This document shows, in pieces, positions 44,111 to 55,660 of a DNA stretch of 64,000 nucleotides. The notes beneath the pieces are model-generated. The model was not told the DNA's origin. It made no database searches and was given only the letters and a program-made list of their open reading frames with translations. A program made the translations under genes and the position numbers. How positions within the stretch are numbered: position 1 is the first letter of the stretch; each line of letters opens with the position of its first letter. The stretch lies in contig NW_021167089.1 in the NCBI RefSeq assembly GCF_003711515.1, positions 503,296 through 567,295 of the forward strand, given 5' to 3'. Source of the stretch: Sodiomyces alkalinus F11. Its lineage: Eukaryota > Ascomycota > Sordariomycetes > Glomerellales > Plectosphaerellaceae.

Positions 44111-44639
44111 GGTTAGAGGGGCCTAGGTCCCCCGAAGGGCCTATAAATACAGGGGCTTCAGGGGCGTTAGTGGCGGCGGAAGGAAAAAGGGTCTAAAGAA
44201 GGGCCTTATATTTTTCTTCGAAGGCATAGGCCTTCTGCTTTATAGGCGTTTAAATTAGTGGGATCTTCGCGTTTAGGCCGCTTTTCATATAGTTATAGGC
44301 CTTAAAGACGTTAGGGCCTTGAGCGTTAGCTAGGAAGGCCTCCTAGTGGTTCTTTTTTACCGTTTTTACTGCCCTATAGTAGGCGTTTCGAGCCTCTTTC
44401 TAGGTGGTTTCTAGAGCTGCTATCCGGGTAGCTAAGGCTCCCTTTTTAGCTTTTCTAAAACTCCTAAAAGCCCTATTAGCTGATTTTCGCAGGGCCTTTA
44501 GCTTTAGAGTCCACCACGGTTTTGAACGCTCTACTACCCTTAGCTTAGGCACAGAGGCCTTAAGAGCTAGGGAGATAGTATCCGATAGGTGGCGGCCTAT
44601 AGAGTTCTAATCCGAGGCTTCGATAGCCTATTATAGCTG

Positions 44640-45620
44640 CTAGTCGAGGCGAGGTTCTAGGCTCTTTAGGGTGCTAGTAAACAGACTCCAGTCCGCTAGC
44701 CTATAATTATAGGCCGGTGGAAGGGATCTATTTATAGGACTTTTAGAGCCTAGAATAGAGGCTGAAATTAGGATAGCGCGGTGTAAAGAGGGAGTGTTTT
44801 CGATATATTCCTACTTATAAAAGCGGAGACGATTAAAGCCGGGCGTGTAAAATACTAGGTCTATAACCGACTCTTAGCGAAGATTAGACCTAAAAAAGGT
44901 CCCCCCGTTTAGGTTAACTTCTTTAGGATCCACTAAACAGGTGGCTTTAAGGCCGTTTAACTAGTCTACTAAGGCCTAGGCCTTAATAGAAGCCTGATTC
45001 GTAGCAGCCCCGTTCCACTGCCAGTGGTTCCTATTAAAGTCCCCTATAATAAAGGTCGGCTTAGGGACCTAAAGGCCCTATAGCATACGATCTTTAGTCC
45101 AGGGTCGGCTTCTAGAGCCTAAAAAAGAAGGAAAAGAAGAAGAAGAAGAAGAAGAAGTCGAGAAGATAGAGGGGGTAAGGCTAGAAGGCCTTATAGGCCC
45201 TCTACCTATAGTCTCGGGGTCCTGCTCTGTCTAATTATAGACGTTTAGGATATAGAAGGTCTATAGATAATAGACCTCTATAAGCTATACGTCTATATTA
45301 TCTAGAAGGTCTTCGCGGTGTGAAAAGTCGATACCCGAGCCATTTTTTATATAAGTAAGGACCCTAGGTTTATAGGAAAAAACTAGGTTTTTCAAGACGT
45401 AGGTATAATAGTATAGAAGGCTAGGTAGTTTCGAATATACTACTCTTCTAGCTTCGGGGCGTAGGAGGGTTCCTAAATAAGGACTATATTAGCCGAAGCC
45501 TCTAAAGCCTATTCTAGGATAGCTTCCTGCGCCGGACCCTGTTTATCGATATTATGCTAAATACACCGGATCTCCTTTAAACTAAAAGACCCTTTATTTA
45601 TTAGGGTTTAATAGCTTAAA
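44640..45620 (-). pseudogene. LINE-1 AP-endonuclease, RIP-degraded
   Basis: The conserved GDFN strand is at about 45031-45045 (FIIGDFN). The domain precedes RT, as in Tad1, and would nick target DNA. A (GAA)n microsatellite at 45126-45158 interrupts the domain. Confidence 0.7.
45126..45158. repeat. GAA microsatellite in LINE-1
   Basis: Eight or more GAA/AAG units, on the coding strand a run of TTC. Confidence 0.85.
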
Positions 45621-45629
45621 AGACCTCGT

Positions 45630-47100
45630 AGTTTTTAATATAAGGGGGGTATACCCCCTTATAGTTATAGCACTTATAGGTCTTATGTTCGTAGTCGCCG
45701 TATTCCTCGCACTCGTTATAGTAGTGGTATTCTTCGCCGTGGCCTTCCGTAGCGTAGATAGAGCAGGTAGTTAGGCTCTTATAGGTTCCTTGGATATACC
45801 CAAATTTCTAGCAGTTAGAGCACTGGGTCCTAGGGGTTATAGGCCTATATTTATAAACCTTTAGCCGCTGGCTGGCTATATAGAACCCCTGTTTTAAGCA
45901 GTATTTCTGCTCTTTAGTAGAAGGCACTAAAATAATAATAGTGCCATAAAGCCCGTCTAGGGTTCCTAGCCACTATGGCTTCTTTACTACCCTAACAGGG
46001 TTAAAGGTGCTAATTTTAGTGATTAGGTCCTTTAAACCTAGGCCCTGTTACAGGCTGCGGTTTAGGGCTTTTTACGGTATATTGGAAAGGTCGAATAGCA
46101 GGGTTTCTCCCCCTCCTCTAAAAGCCTTAGTAGGCACTTATTTAATAACGAGCTTAAACTAGTCGCCCATAGGTTAGGAGGGCTAAAGAGGCAGGTTTAG
46201 TTCCTTAAACCACTGATTCTAAGAGTCTAGGAGCTGCTGAATGCTGTATTTCGGGCCCGGGGTTAAAACAAGGTTCCTATTAGTTAATAGGCTAATAGCC
46301 GTAATAGCAGGGATTTTTAGGGCCTTATTTAGCCTGTTCCGGAGCTTAAGGGGATTAAAGTTCTCCCGGGGGATCGTTTCCCCTGCCGTAGGCTATAAAA
46401 TAAACTTAGGGACCTTTTTAGGGTCCGTGGGGAGGGGTGCCGGGGGGGCAGAAGGTGCTAAGACCTTCTAGGGGGCCTAGGGTGCTATAGAGCCTATTTT
46501 TCCCTTTAAAGCCTCGCTATAAAGGGGTTTAGGCTGTTCTATAAGCCTACGAACTGCTTAGGCCAGTTCGTCGACCTTCTATTTGAGTATAGGGGGCTAG
46601 AAGCCTTATAGGGTACCGTCGATAGTAGATTTAAGCCCTACGGATAGGGCTTTAATCTAGGGGATAGGGTCGAGATCGTAGGCCTATTAGAGTAGCTGAA
46701 AAGCCTGCTAGAGAAGCCCCCTAGCCTAGGCCTTACTAGCCGAACTAGTCGACTTCTAGGGCGTAGTAAAGGGGTTTCTAGTAGTTCCAGGGGCCTTTTT
46801 AGCCTATTTAGAGCCTATAAGGCCCTGTTTTTTAGTAGGGGGCCTAGAGGGCGTTTCGAAGAGGCCTTCGGCCTTAGAGTCGGAGGGGGGCTCGGTTCGG
46901 GTCCTAGAAAACCTTTTAGGGGTTAGGGTCGAAGGGCTAAGCTGCCTTTTCGAATTTAGGGGCGTAATAAAAGTGAAAGTCCCTGTATTTACAGGGCTTT
47001 TAGGGGTTTCCCCTATTTCTACCTCCCCTAAGCCCTCTATAATTATAGGGGGCTCAGGGTTGGGTCTAGGAGCGTTATAGTGGGTTTAGGCGTTATTATG
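45630..47100 (-). pseudogene. LINE-1 ORF1 with CCHC zinc knuckles, RIP-degraded
   Basis: At 45655-45835 the minus strand reads QCSNC then KFGYIQGTY, TTCSIYATEGHGEEY and NECEEYGDYEHKT: two to three knuckles of C-X2-C-X4-H-X4-C spacing in which some Cys/His have become Tyr. A basic, Pro-rich N-terminal part extends to about 47100. It would bind the element's RNA. Confidence 0.7.
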
Positions 47101-47140
47101 GCTGGTGTTATGGCTGTTATAGCTGTTGTTATGGCTGGGG
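47091..47140. repeat. TTATGGCTG repeat near the 5' end of LINE-1
   Basis: Several TTATGGCTG/TTATAGCTG units in tandem. The stretch 47080-47330 retains more CA/TG than the rest of the LINE. Confidence 0.6.
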
Positions 47141-47427
47141 TCTTTCGTGGGGTGCTGGGGTCGCGAGGCGTTAGTGGTTGCGACTCTGCGTAGCTGCTTT
47201 ATTAGCGTGGGCGCACGGGCTATATTAGATTTTTCCCCCGCACGCGGGGCACCCTTAAGTGCATTTCCAGGCGTTTTCGCACTTATTTTACGCCCTAAAT
47301 AGCACCTACGCGATACAGGGATATAAATAGACGTATAGAGCTCGAAAAGAGCTATCGATTAATATAGCTTTTAAGTGGTTTAGAGCGTTTACGCGTAAAA
47401 CGTGGGTCCCCCTAAAAGAGTTGTAAG

Positions 47428-48034
47428 AAGGATATATAATAGCTATAACCTACGGGTGGCTCTATCCCTTAGGACCTTAATTCCTGGGAACTAACGGATT
47501 TCTTCGCCTCCTAATAACCTATAGCTTTGCTTAAGGGCGGTCTTAAGGTTATCGGTGTCCGTTTTACGATCTCTATAGTAGATAAGTCCGATATCGTTAA
47601 CGTAGAAGAATAGTATTAAACCGTCGCGGATTATAATATAGGGATTATTAGGGATAGCTATAAAGCCTATACTTTATAGCGTGCCGTTAAATTCCTTTTA
47701 CTATAGTAGTAGCGATACCGTTAAACCAAAGAGGGCTTTCCGTAGTAGTAGTACTTTACCTAGCACTTTATAGCCTTACGGTATCTTTATAAACACTTCC
47801 TCTTTAAGGCTAGCATTAACGAACGCTTTAATAGTATCGAACTACCTTATTTCTAGGTTAAATCGTGTCGCGATCGCTACTAGTATACGGAAGGACCGCG
47901 AGGCTAGCGTGGCGGCGTAGTTATCTTGAGTCTCTAACCGTTTTTATTAATCCCCTTATACTACGAGGCGTGCCTTATACTTAAGGAGGGTGCCCTCCGT
48001 ATTAAATTTATAGATGTATACCTATCTATAGACG
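47428..48034 (-). pseudogene. Copia C2 RT segment between the LINEs
   Basis: The inverse of 63400-64000 of C3, including the RT box near 47590-47605. It keeps the ~90 bp lost from C1. Confidence 0.75.
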
Positions 48035-50949
48035 AGGACTTATTACTTATTTATTATCATTATTAATCTTACTCCGCTATCCTAACTAATCTATAATTAT
48101 TATTATTTTAGGAGCCTTTCTAGGCTCTACGGTCCTTCTCGGGTGGCTATAAAGGGGAAAACCCAGGTAAAACCCGGGGAAAACCTCTATATACTTCCTT
48201 AAGTAGAGTAGTGCCGTTACGGGGCCGATATAGCCCCGGTTTATCTTTACTACGTATCTAGATTATACCTTTAGGCTAATAACTAATAGAAAGTATAGCA
48301 GGCTAGTAGTTAGGTAGATTAGCCTAAGCTAATCGTTAGCGACGGAGTAGAGGCCGAGGGGGGTACCGCCGCGCCTCCGCGGTACGGTAGTTTCGTCCCT
48401 TTAGCCTTGGCCTCCCTATATCTCCGAGGATTATACCTTTTATTCCTTCCGTTCTGTTAATAAAGAGTATAAGGGAGGTAGGCGCCTCTTACCTCCCCTA
48501 AGTAGATTCTTACTATATCCGGCGACAGGTAAGGAGGATAGTGCTTTACCCTATTATAAAATTTAGATAGTTAATATCCTATAAAGTCTTTATGCCTTTT
48601 TTTCCTCTCTCTTCCTCCTATAATGCTAACGAGTTCGTTATAGGTTTTCCTCCCGATCTATACCCGCTTACCGTACTATAGGCTTATCGTTATAGCTTTA
48701 TACTAACAGTAAACCCCTTTAGTTTTCCTTATTATTTCTCCCTTATAATTTAACTATAGGTGCTTTACAGGTAGCGTCGCGGTAGCGTGGTAGCGTAGGG
48801 GTTAACTAGGTAGTATAGTATTAATTTATATATGTAAATAAGTAATCCGAAGTAATAGCATAATATAAGTTCTTTTCGTGGCGTAGCGGTGCCTTAGTGG
48901 TAGCGTGCTAATAGTCGTAGATATTATCTCGTAATAATACTAACACTAATAATAATAACCGCCGCTACGAGCGCGGTATAGTTTATATTATACTATATAT
49001 AGCCCTTAATAGTGTCGGAGTGGTGTTATAGCGCTAATATAGGGTAGTTATATTTATTATGGTAAGCGTTTAGGCACTTACCCCGACGATATAAAAGCTT
49101 ACGCTAATACTACGGGAATAAGCGCGGCCTATTACTAGTATACTAATAATCGCTATCTATATAAAGATATAAGTCGCCTTAATACCGTAATAGTGCCGTA
49201 TATACGTTATAGTAGTCGTAGCTAATAGTTTAATAGGTCTCCTCCGCTATTAAGAAGTAGTAGTAACGCCTTATAGATATCTATTAGGTATACGTAGCGG
49301 TAAAGGCTATTAATAGCGCGGGTATCGCTATTATAAGTATCCCCTTTCGGTACTATAGTAGCTCTACGCTTATAAGTTATAGGCTAAGGAGCGCCTAGGG
49401 ATAGCGTCCCGGTCTTTTAGCCGGGCCCTAAATCGGGCGTTACTTTCCGGTCACGGTCGCGGCGGTACCGTCTCGGTAAAGGTATAGGAGTTATCTTATT
49501 AGATAAGACGTTTAGAGGGTAAAATAGATCTAATTCTGGAAGACCTTATACGTAGCACCCCCTTAGTCTTATTATAGCTCCTTAGCGGTATTAGTTAGCT
49601 AACTAGTCTAGTAGGGTCTTAAGTATATTAAGAGCGGTATTAATACCTCCGAGGGAGGTAATAACGATAAGAGCTAATCTATACTATACTAGTACCACGT
49701 TAATACCGCCAGGGTCCCGGCTTATAGGGCCCCTATCTAATACTTAATTAGTTATTATATTATCTTATCCCCGATACGGTCTCGCTTCGGTATTACGGGT
49801 ATCTTTATAGACCTTTAGAACTTCGAGGGCGAGGCAGAAATCCTTAAGCCTCTTCCGTTATAGGAACTCCCTTATAACTATCCCGGCCTCGGTATCGTAT
49901 TTTAGTGCGTTATATAAATCTCCTCTAGTTATAAATAGCCTCCTTACGGCATCGAAAAGGTCCTTATAGTCTTCCTCGGTTACCTCCTAGTACTAGAGTA
50001 TTATATACTGCGCCGTTTCCGCCCCTTTATCTGTATAAGGGCACCGCGGTAATAGGAAGCCCGGCACCCTCGCTTTAGCTAGGAATACCTATAGGCCTAG
50101 TTTTTCTAATCTAATTTAGGTAAGTACGGAGTTTTATAGCTTAAGGAGCCCTTTATATTTCCGAAGGGAGCGTTATATCGGGGGGCGGCTTAGTACCGTT
50201 ACGGTATAGGTATAGGGCCACTATGCTTCCGCCTAGGCTTAACCCTATTCCTTTATAAGGGCCTTCCTCGGGGGCGAGGTTCCGGCCTAGGTTATTAGGG
50301 CGGTAAGCTATACTATCCACGCGAGGGCGGCGTGGGTCCTATAATACCGGTTCGGTGCCACTAAGGCTCTCGCCGCGGCGTATACTCCGGCTAATAGCTT
50401 ATCTTCGGTCCCTTCTTCTTATATCCGAAGGATCTTTTAAGCACTTAGGCTTAAGAGGTATAGGTTAAGGGAGGGGATAAAGGTCTTTTTTTCGAGGACC
50501 CTAACCGGCGTAGCTTTATAGGCCCCGGCTACTAGTTAGAGGTATCGGTTCTATACCGCTATAAGTGCTATTACGGGGCTATACTAGGGGCCGGCCCCTA
50601 TCTTATAAATGGTTAAGGCGTAATAAGCGATTACTAGTTATATAACTACGAGGTATAGTCTTTTTATATCTACGAAGCTATACCCCTATACTACCACGCT
50701 AAACCTTAAGAGGGCGTATATTTAGGTGGCTAGGCGGCTTTTTATCTTTTTAGTATTTTATCAGAAGTTAAGCTTCCTATTAAGCTAAACGCCTAGGAGC
50801 CTTATCGCCTCCGTTACCGGTACCGAAATAGCACTAAGGGGGAGCGGGGTAAGTAAGGGTTAGCGTGACTTCGTAAAAGGGATATAGATATACTTAGCTA
50901 GTTTAAACTATAGTCCGCTCGCTATCTCCTAGTTTAGGTATATCCGCTA

Positions 50950-51600
50950 TACGGCGGCGAGGCATTACTATGTCTATACCTCCGTTCTGCTAAAGGCGAT
51001 AATATTCGTGTTATCGGCGAAGCCTATTATTATCGTTTTAGGAACCCTTTTTAGTTCTTTGTATAGGGTAGAGATATAAAGGATAAAAAGGATAGGGGAG
51101 ATCGGGGAGCCCTACGGTATACCCTTATAAAGGTATTATAAGGGGGCTATTTCGCTATTAAGTAATAGCTAGGCTATACGGTCTTAAAGGAAACTACTAA
51201 CTAGGGTAGTAAGCTACTAGGGGAAGCCTTTCCTTTTAAGTACCTTAAGGAGGTAAGGATAGGGGATAGTGTTAAAGGCGCCTTTAATATCTAGTTAGAG
51301 TATTAAAGCGGTGCCGCTATAGGCCTAGCTCGCTCTTACGGCCTCTATTACTCTCTATACTACTGTCTTTATACTTCGCCCTATCCGGTTTCCTATTTAT
51401 CCCTCCGGGAGGAGCTAATACTCCTCTATTACGGTAACGATTCGATTAGCTAGTATCCCCTTGAGGACCTTACCTATTATACTAAGGAGTAATATCGGTC
51501 GCTAGCCTTTTACTATCCCGTAGTCGGCTAGCAGCTAGCCTTCCTATTTAAGGACTATTATAGTAGTAGAGCGGCACCTTTTCGGGTAATAGCTTTTTTT
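50950..51600 (-). pseudogene. LINE-2 reverse transcriptase core
   Basis: LDIKGAFNT (metal-binding Asp strand) and GFADN, where the second Asp of FADD has become Asn through TG-to-TA mutation. Between them lies the usual spacing of about 90 residues. Confidence 0.75.
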
Positions 51601-52249
51601 AAGGCACGCTATAAAGATAGCACTAAGTCTTTAGTGTATAGGGGGTCTATATACTTTTAGGAGCTCTACTAAGAGTCCGTCTAGTCCTAGTACTGCCTAG
51701 GGTTTTATCTTTTTAAGGCGTCTCTATATATCCACTATAATAACGTCTTAGCGGATATCCTACCCCGGGGGGAATTCCGCGCCTAAGGGTCTAAGGGCGG
51801 TAAAGGAAGTGGGGGGGGGGGAAACTTCCGGTTAAGGACTTCGGCTTTTTCTGCGTATATAGTTACCGGGTTATCGCTATCGTCTTAGTATAGTAGTAGT
51901 ACTAATAGGGGGTCCGGTAATACTCCCTCTTTAATTTATACCTATTTCTATAACCGCTAAAGAAGGCTATCGTCTTTCCCGGTTAAGTAAAGTAGGTACC
52001 GCTAATATAGCCGCTTTGCTACCGCTACGGCCTTATCTTAGCGCCTCTTTACTTCCTAGAACTTATCCTATCGGTTCCGGGACTTCCTAGATATATATCT
52101 ACGGTAAAGGCGCCTTATTTTCTAGGTAAGGGCGGTTAACTCTGCGTTCTACCAAGGGGTAAGTAGGCGTTTAGGGGTGCCCCCGCGGCGGCGCGGCGCG
52201 GCCTTATTAGCTAGGGTTATAAGGCCTTCTATTAGGTTATTTAATACTA

Positions 52250-53200
52250 AGTCGATATCTCCTAGTAATATAAGGGGGCCGGTCTACTATATCTACGTAG
52301 CGGTGAGCTAGGGGACCTATATAGGGTTAAAGTCTTTTTAGACTTAGCAGGGCCCGGCTAGGTCCTATAATAGTATTATCGTAGTAATCGGCGTAGTATC
52401 CGTCTCTATAAGGATTCGGGCTATCTATAAGTAATAGTCTAACCCGATAATGGTCTTATCCGGGCTACTAAAGTTATAGCGGAGCCTTTACGTTACCTAT
52501 ATAAGGTCGATAATACTAGAGCGCCGGCCCGGGCGGTGCTATATAGTTATTCCGGGGGGGGTTATTAGGTCTAGGTTTTACCGGGTTATAAGGGTAAGTA
52601 GGGTATCGGTTTAGGGGTAGTATCGTGGTAGCTAAGACTATAGGGGGTAATATAGGTTAAAGTCCCCTATAAGGACGTATCGGCCCTATAGCAGTACCGT
52701 ATCGAATATATCTTATAGGGGTATATTCTAGGGGATCCTAGCTAACTAATAGTTCTCTAAGTAGAGCGACTAGATTATAAGGGTATTATCTCCGGTCCCG
52801 AATATAACCGCGTAGGTATCACGGTAGGCCCGCTATATCCACGTATATAGCGGGTGTCTTTTATAGATATATAGGAGGGCGCGGCCTCCTTTTCATATTA
52901 GCCGGTATACCCCTTAGGAGGGGTAGATAAGGCTTTTCGTGGAACGGTTAAGGCCGGGTTCCTGGATTACTATTACGTCGTACTCGGCGCGGCACCGGAG
53001 CGGTAACTCCCGCTACGCCTAACTCCTCCCTATATTCTATAAAAGAATATAGATTTCTATTAATTAAAAGGGGGGGGGGTTAAGATAGCGTGCCCGGTAC
53101 GACTAGGGTCTAGCTTTAGGGTTCCTACTACGGTGCCTTACTAGCCTCGCGGGGGACTATATAGGCGCTTATCGGGCCTAGTATCGGAGAGCCCTCCTAT
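52250..53200 (-). pseudogene. LINE-2 AP-endonuclease
   Basis: VLIGDFNL at about 52653-52676 marks the domain. It lies upstream of RT on the minus strand. Confidence 0.6.
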
Positions 53201-53539
53201 CCTCTAGTCCTTTCGGGGGCCGACCCCTACCCCTATAAAGGGGTTAGTCCTAGTCTTAGGCGATAATAATTAGGGGGAATATCTACGGCTACCGCGGGTA
53301 TACCGCTTTAGTCTAGCAGGTAATATCGAAGTCCCTGGCTTAGTACTTATACGCTTCGCGGGTCTTCTCGGCCTCCTTTTTTAGTAGTCGGTATAAATCG
53401 TTAAAGGTATTATAGTCTCCGGTATGGGCGGTATAGCGGCGGGGGCGCCTAGGTATTATAGCTTTATAGTATCCTAGGCCCTATAGGTATGCTGATTTAG
53501 GCTTAGCGTAGTAGCGGTATACCCTCTCCGCTATAAGGT

Positions 53540-54640
53540 AGCTATTTACCAGGTAGCCGAAGTATAGGCACTTATAGTACTTTAGGGGGCTAAGATTAGG
53601 ATCGTATAGCTTATAGATATAGCTGCCCCCTTTAAAGAGGAGGGTATTCCGGATAAGGCTCGCTACTCCTTCCGGTAAAGCCGATTCGATAAGGAGAAAC
53701 GCTACCCTACTAGTACCGCGGCGGGGTACCCGTTATTATACTCGGATAATTTTTACTTTAGGGTTCGTATCTTATAGGGATACTAGTAGGTCTTCTTCGG
53801 ATAGGGCGTTAAGGGTCTCCCGGGGGATAGCCTTAGCTAGGGCAGGGTAGGTATATACGGCTAGGGTAGCTCCTTTACTAAAGGCTTTCTTAATCTATTA
53901 TTCCTATAGGTAGCCTACCACTATACCCCTTCGGTAAAGGTTAGGTAGATATCTCCGCTTAGTAGCTTTTATACCGCTACGGTATCGTGTTAGGTAGTTA
54001 TGGTATTTATAGCTTAGATAATTTCCTTTAGGGTCCTGGCTTTAAGGGGCTAGTCTTCGGGGTGGGTTCCTTAACGGGTAATTAGTTCCTGGTAATACCT
54101 AATAGGTATTATTTTAGGGGGGGCCGGGTCCCGCAGCGGTACTACTACGGGTACCCGGGCTATAATATTAGCCTAGGTCTTTTTCGTGCCGCTTATTTCT
54201 TTTCGGAGTTCTTCTCAGATAACGTAGTAGATAGTAGCGTATAGGTATACTAATAGTAACGCGCCGGTGTCCTTACGGGTATTATATATCGTGATTAGTT
54301 TCTTTACTAGCTCCATAACCTATTTAATCGTATTCCTGTTAGTTAATAGGGCCTAAATTTCTGCCTTAATCTTAGTTACTCTTAGTTCTAGGGGGCGCGG
54401 TGGTCCTTTTTCGGTCTTATATCGGTTTCGCGCTATATCCCGCTAAGGGCAAGGGGGGGAACGCTTATATTACGAAAAGTGGGTCCGTTACGAATTCTAT
54501 ATCGTCGCGGTCAGGACGATACTATCCTATATTTCCTCCGGTTATACTGTAGCGCCGGTACTACAGTGCCGCTATAATAGTATCCCGGGAGGGAGACGGT
54601 GGTTATAGTCTCCGTCTTAGTGGTTTAATCGATTTTACTC
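53540..54640 (-). pseudogene. LINE-2 ORF1-like region with zinc knuckle
   Basis: The minus strand at about 53555-53610 reads YYKCLYFGYLVNSY, a C-X2-C-X4-H-X4-C knuckle with three positions turned to Tyr and one Cys kept. The rest is unrecognised. Confidence 0.5.
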
Positions 54641-55254
54641 CTGTTACGCGCCCGTGGTTATTATGTTTATAATCTGCAGCCCGGAGTTTTATGAATTAAT
54701 ATTTATTATTTAGGACTTATTACTTATTAGCCTGATTACTACCTACCTCCTACTAATAGCCTATTTATCGGTGCCCCTTAAGGTATTCCCCCTTAGCCTA
54801 TAACCACCGCTCCCGTAATAGGTGGAGGTGTATATCGTGGTAGTGATTTAATAAAGGCGGGAGATCCTCGCGGATCACGTATAATAGAGGCTAGAAGGTA
54901 TGAGAGAGAGTAGAATCTATAGCACTAACGTCGCCGTCGTTAATAGCTTACTTTCTTATATATATAGGGTTATAAGTCCTTCTAGCGTTAAAGAACGCCA
55001 TCTAGGCATTATTATTCTGCACCTTCTCGGTCTTATAGATGCTTACGATAGGTAGGCGCGCGGGTAATAGGCGCGCAGCTATTAGGCGTACGGCCGATAG
55101 GCACCCCCTAAGGGTATCCGCGGCTACCCGTTAGTGGTTATTATCTCCTTCTACCTTAACGCCCCTAACCACTGCTAACGCTATAAGGAACGCGCGTATA
55201 GGATCTTCCGGGGATCTTAGAGGCGTAGGAAACGGTTTAAACCTCGTAGTAGTA

Positions 55255-55660
55255 AACCGTAGAGTATCCGTAGTAATAGCGGTATCCTTTTCCGTAGTAA
55301 TAGCGGTGCCCGTAATAATAGCGGTGGCCTTTTTTATAATAATAGCTACGGCCTCGCCTTTATCCGCGGCAATAGCGGTAGCGTCGCCTTTACCCGTGGT
55401 AATAGCGGTAGCGTTATCTTCTTTTCTAGTAATAGGAGTGTCTATAATAATAGCGGTGCCCGTAGTAATAGCGGTATAGTCTATAATAATAGTAGTGGCC
55501 TCTCCCGTAATACTAGCGGTGGCGTTAGAGTTACGAGGTTCTAAATCTATAGCCTAGGTATTAGGCTATAGACTTAGAACCTCGTCTATAGTAATAATAG
55601 TGGCCTCTCTCGTAGTAATAGCGACGGCCTCGCCTTTATCCGTAGTAATAGCGGAAGCGT
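55255..55660 (-). repeat. Minisatellite in Copia C2 pol linker, with hairpin
   Basis: Units of GTAGTAATAGCGGT-type sequence. The hairpin seen in C1 is at 55534-55556 / 55562-55584 with a 5 base loop and one mismatch. Confidence 0.8.

Larger units (their letters stand above)
41240..47427 (-). mobile_element. LINE-1: Tad1-like non-LTR retrotransposon nested in C2
   Basis: A T-rich run at 41239-41260 is the minus-strand oligo-A tail. Flanking AAGGATTATAATAGCT (41224-41239) and AAGGATATATAATAGCT (47428-47444) are the target-site duplication; C1 shows the empty site near 29055. Right to left it encodes an ORF1 with CCHC knuckles, an AP-endonuclease, a reverse transcriptase and a C-terminal RNase H-like region, the architecture of fungal Tad1 elements. 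It is about 6.2 kb and seems full length. All frames carry many TAG/TAA stops. Confidence 0.85.
48051..54711 (-). mobile_element. LINE-2: second non-LTR retrotransposon nested in C2
   Basis: AGGACTTATTACTTAT at 48035-48050 and 54712-54727 is a 16 bp target-site duplication; C3 has the empty site near 63390-63405. The minus-strand 3' end is an AATAATGATAATAA tail instead of oligo-A. Right to left: a region with a zinc knuckle near 53560-53610, AP-endonuclease with GDFN near 52656-52670, RT with an LDIKGAFNT strand at about 51276-51300 and GFADN (from FADD) at 51009-51023, and a C-terminal part to 48051. About 6.7 kb. It differs from LINE-1 in RT box and tail, so it is a separate family. Degraded by RIP throughout. 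Confidence 0.85.

Noticed and set aside
44404..46471. Plus-strand frames of 68 and 76 codons inside LINE-1
   Set aside because: They lie antisense to LINE-1 coding regions with clear motifs.
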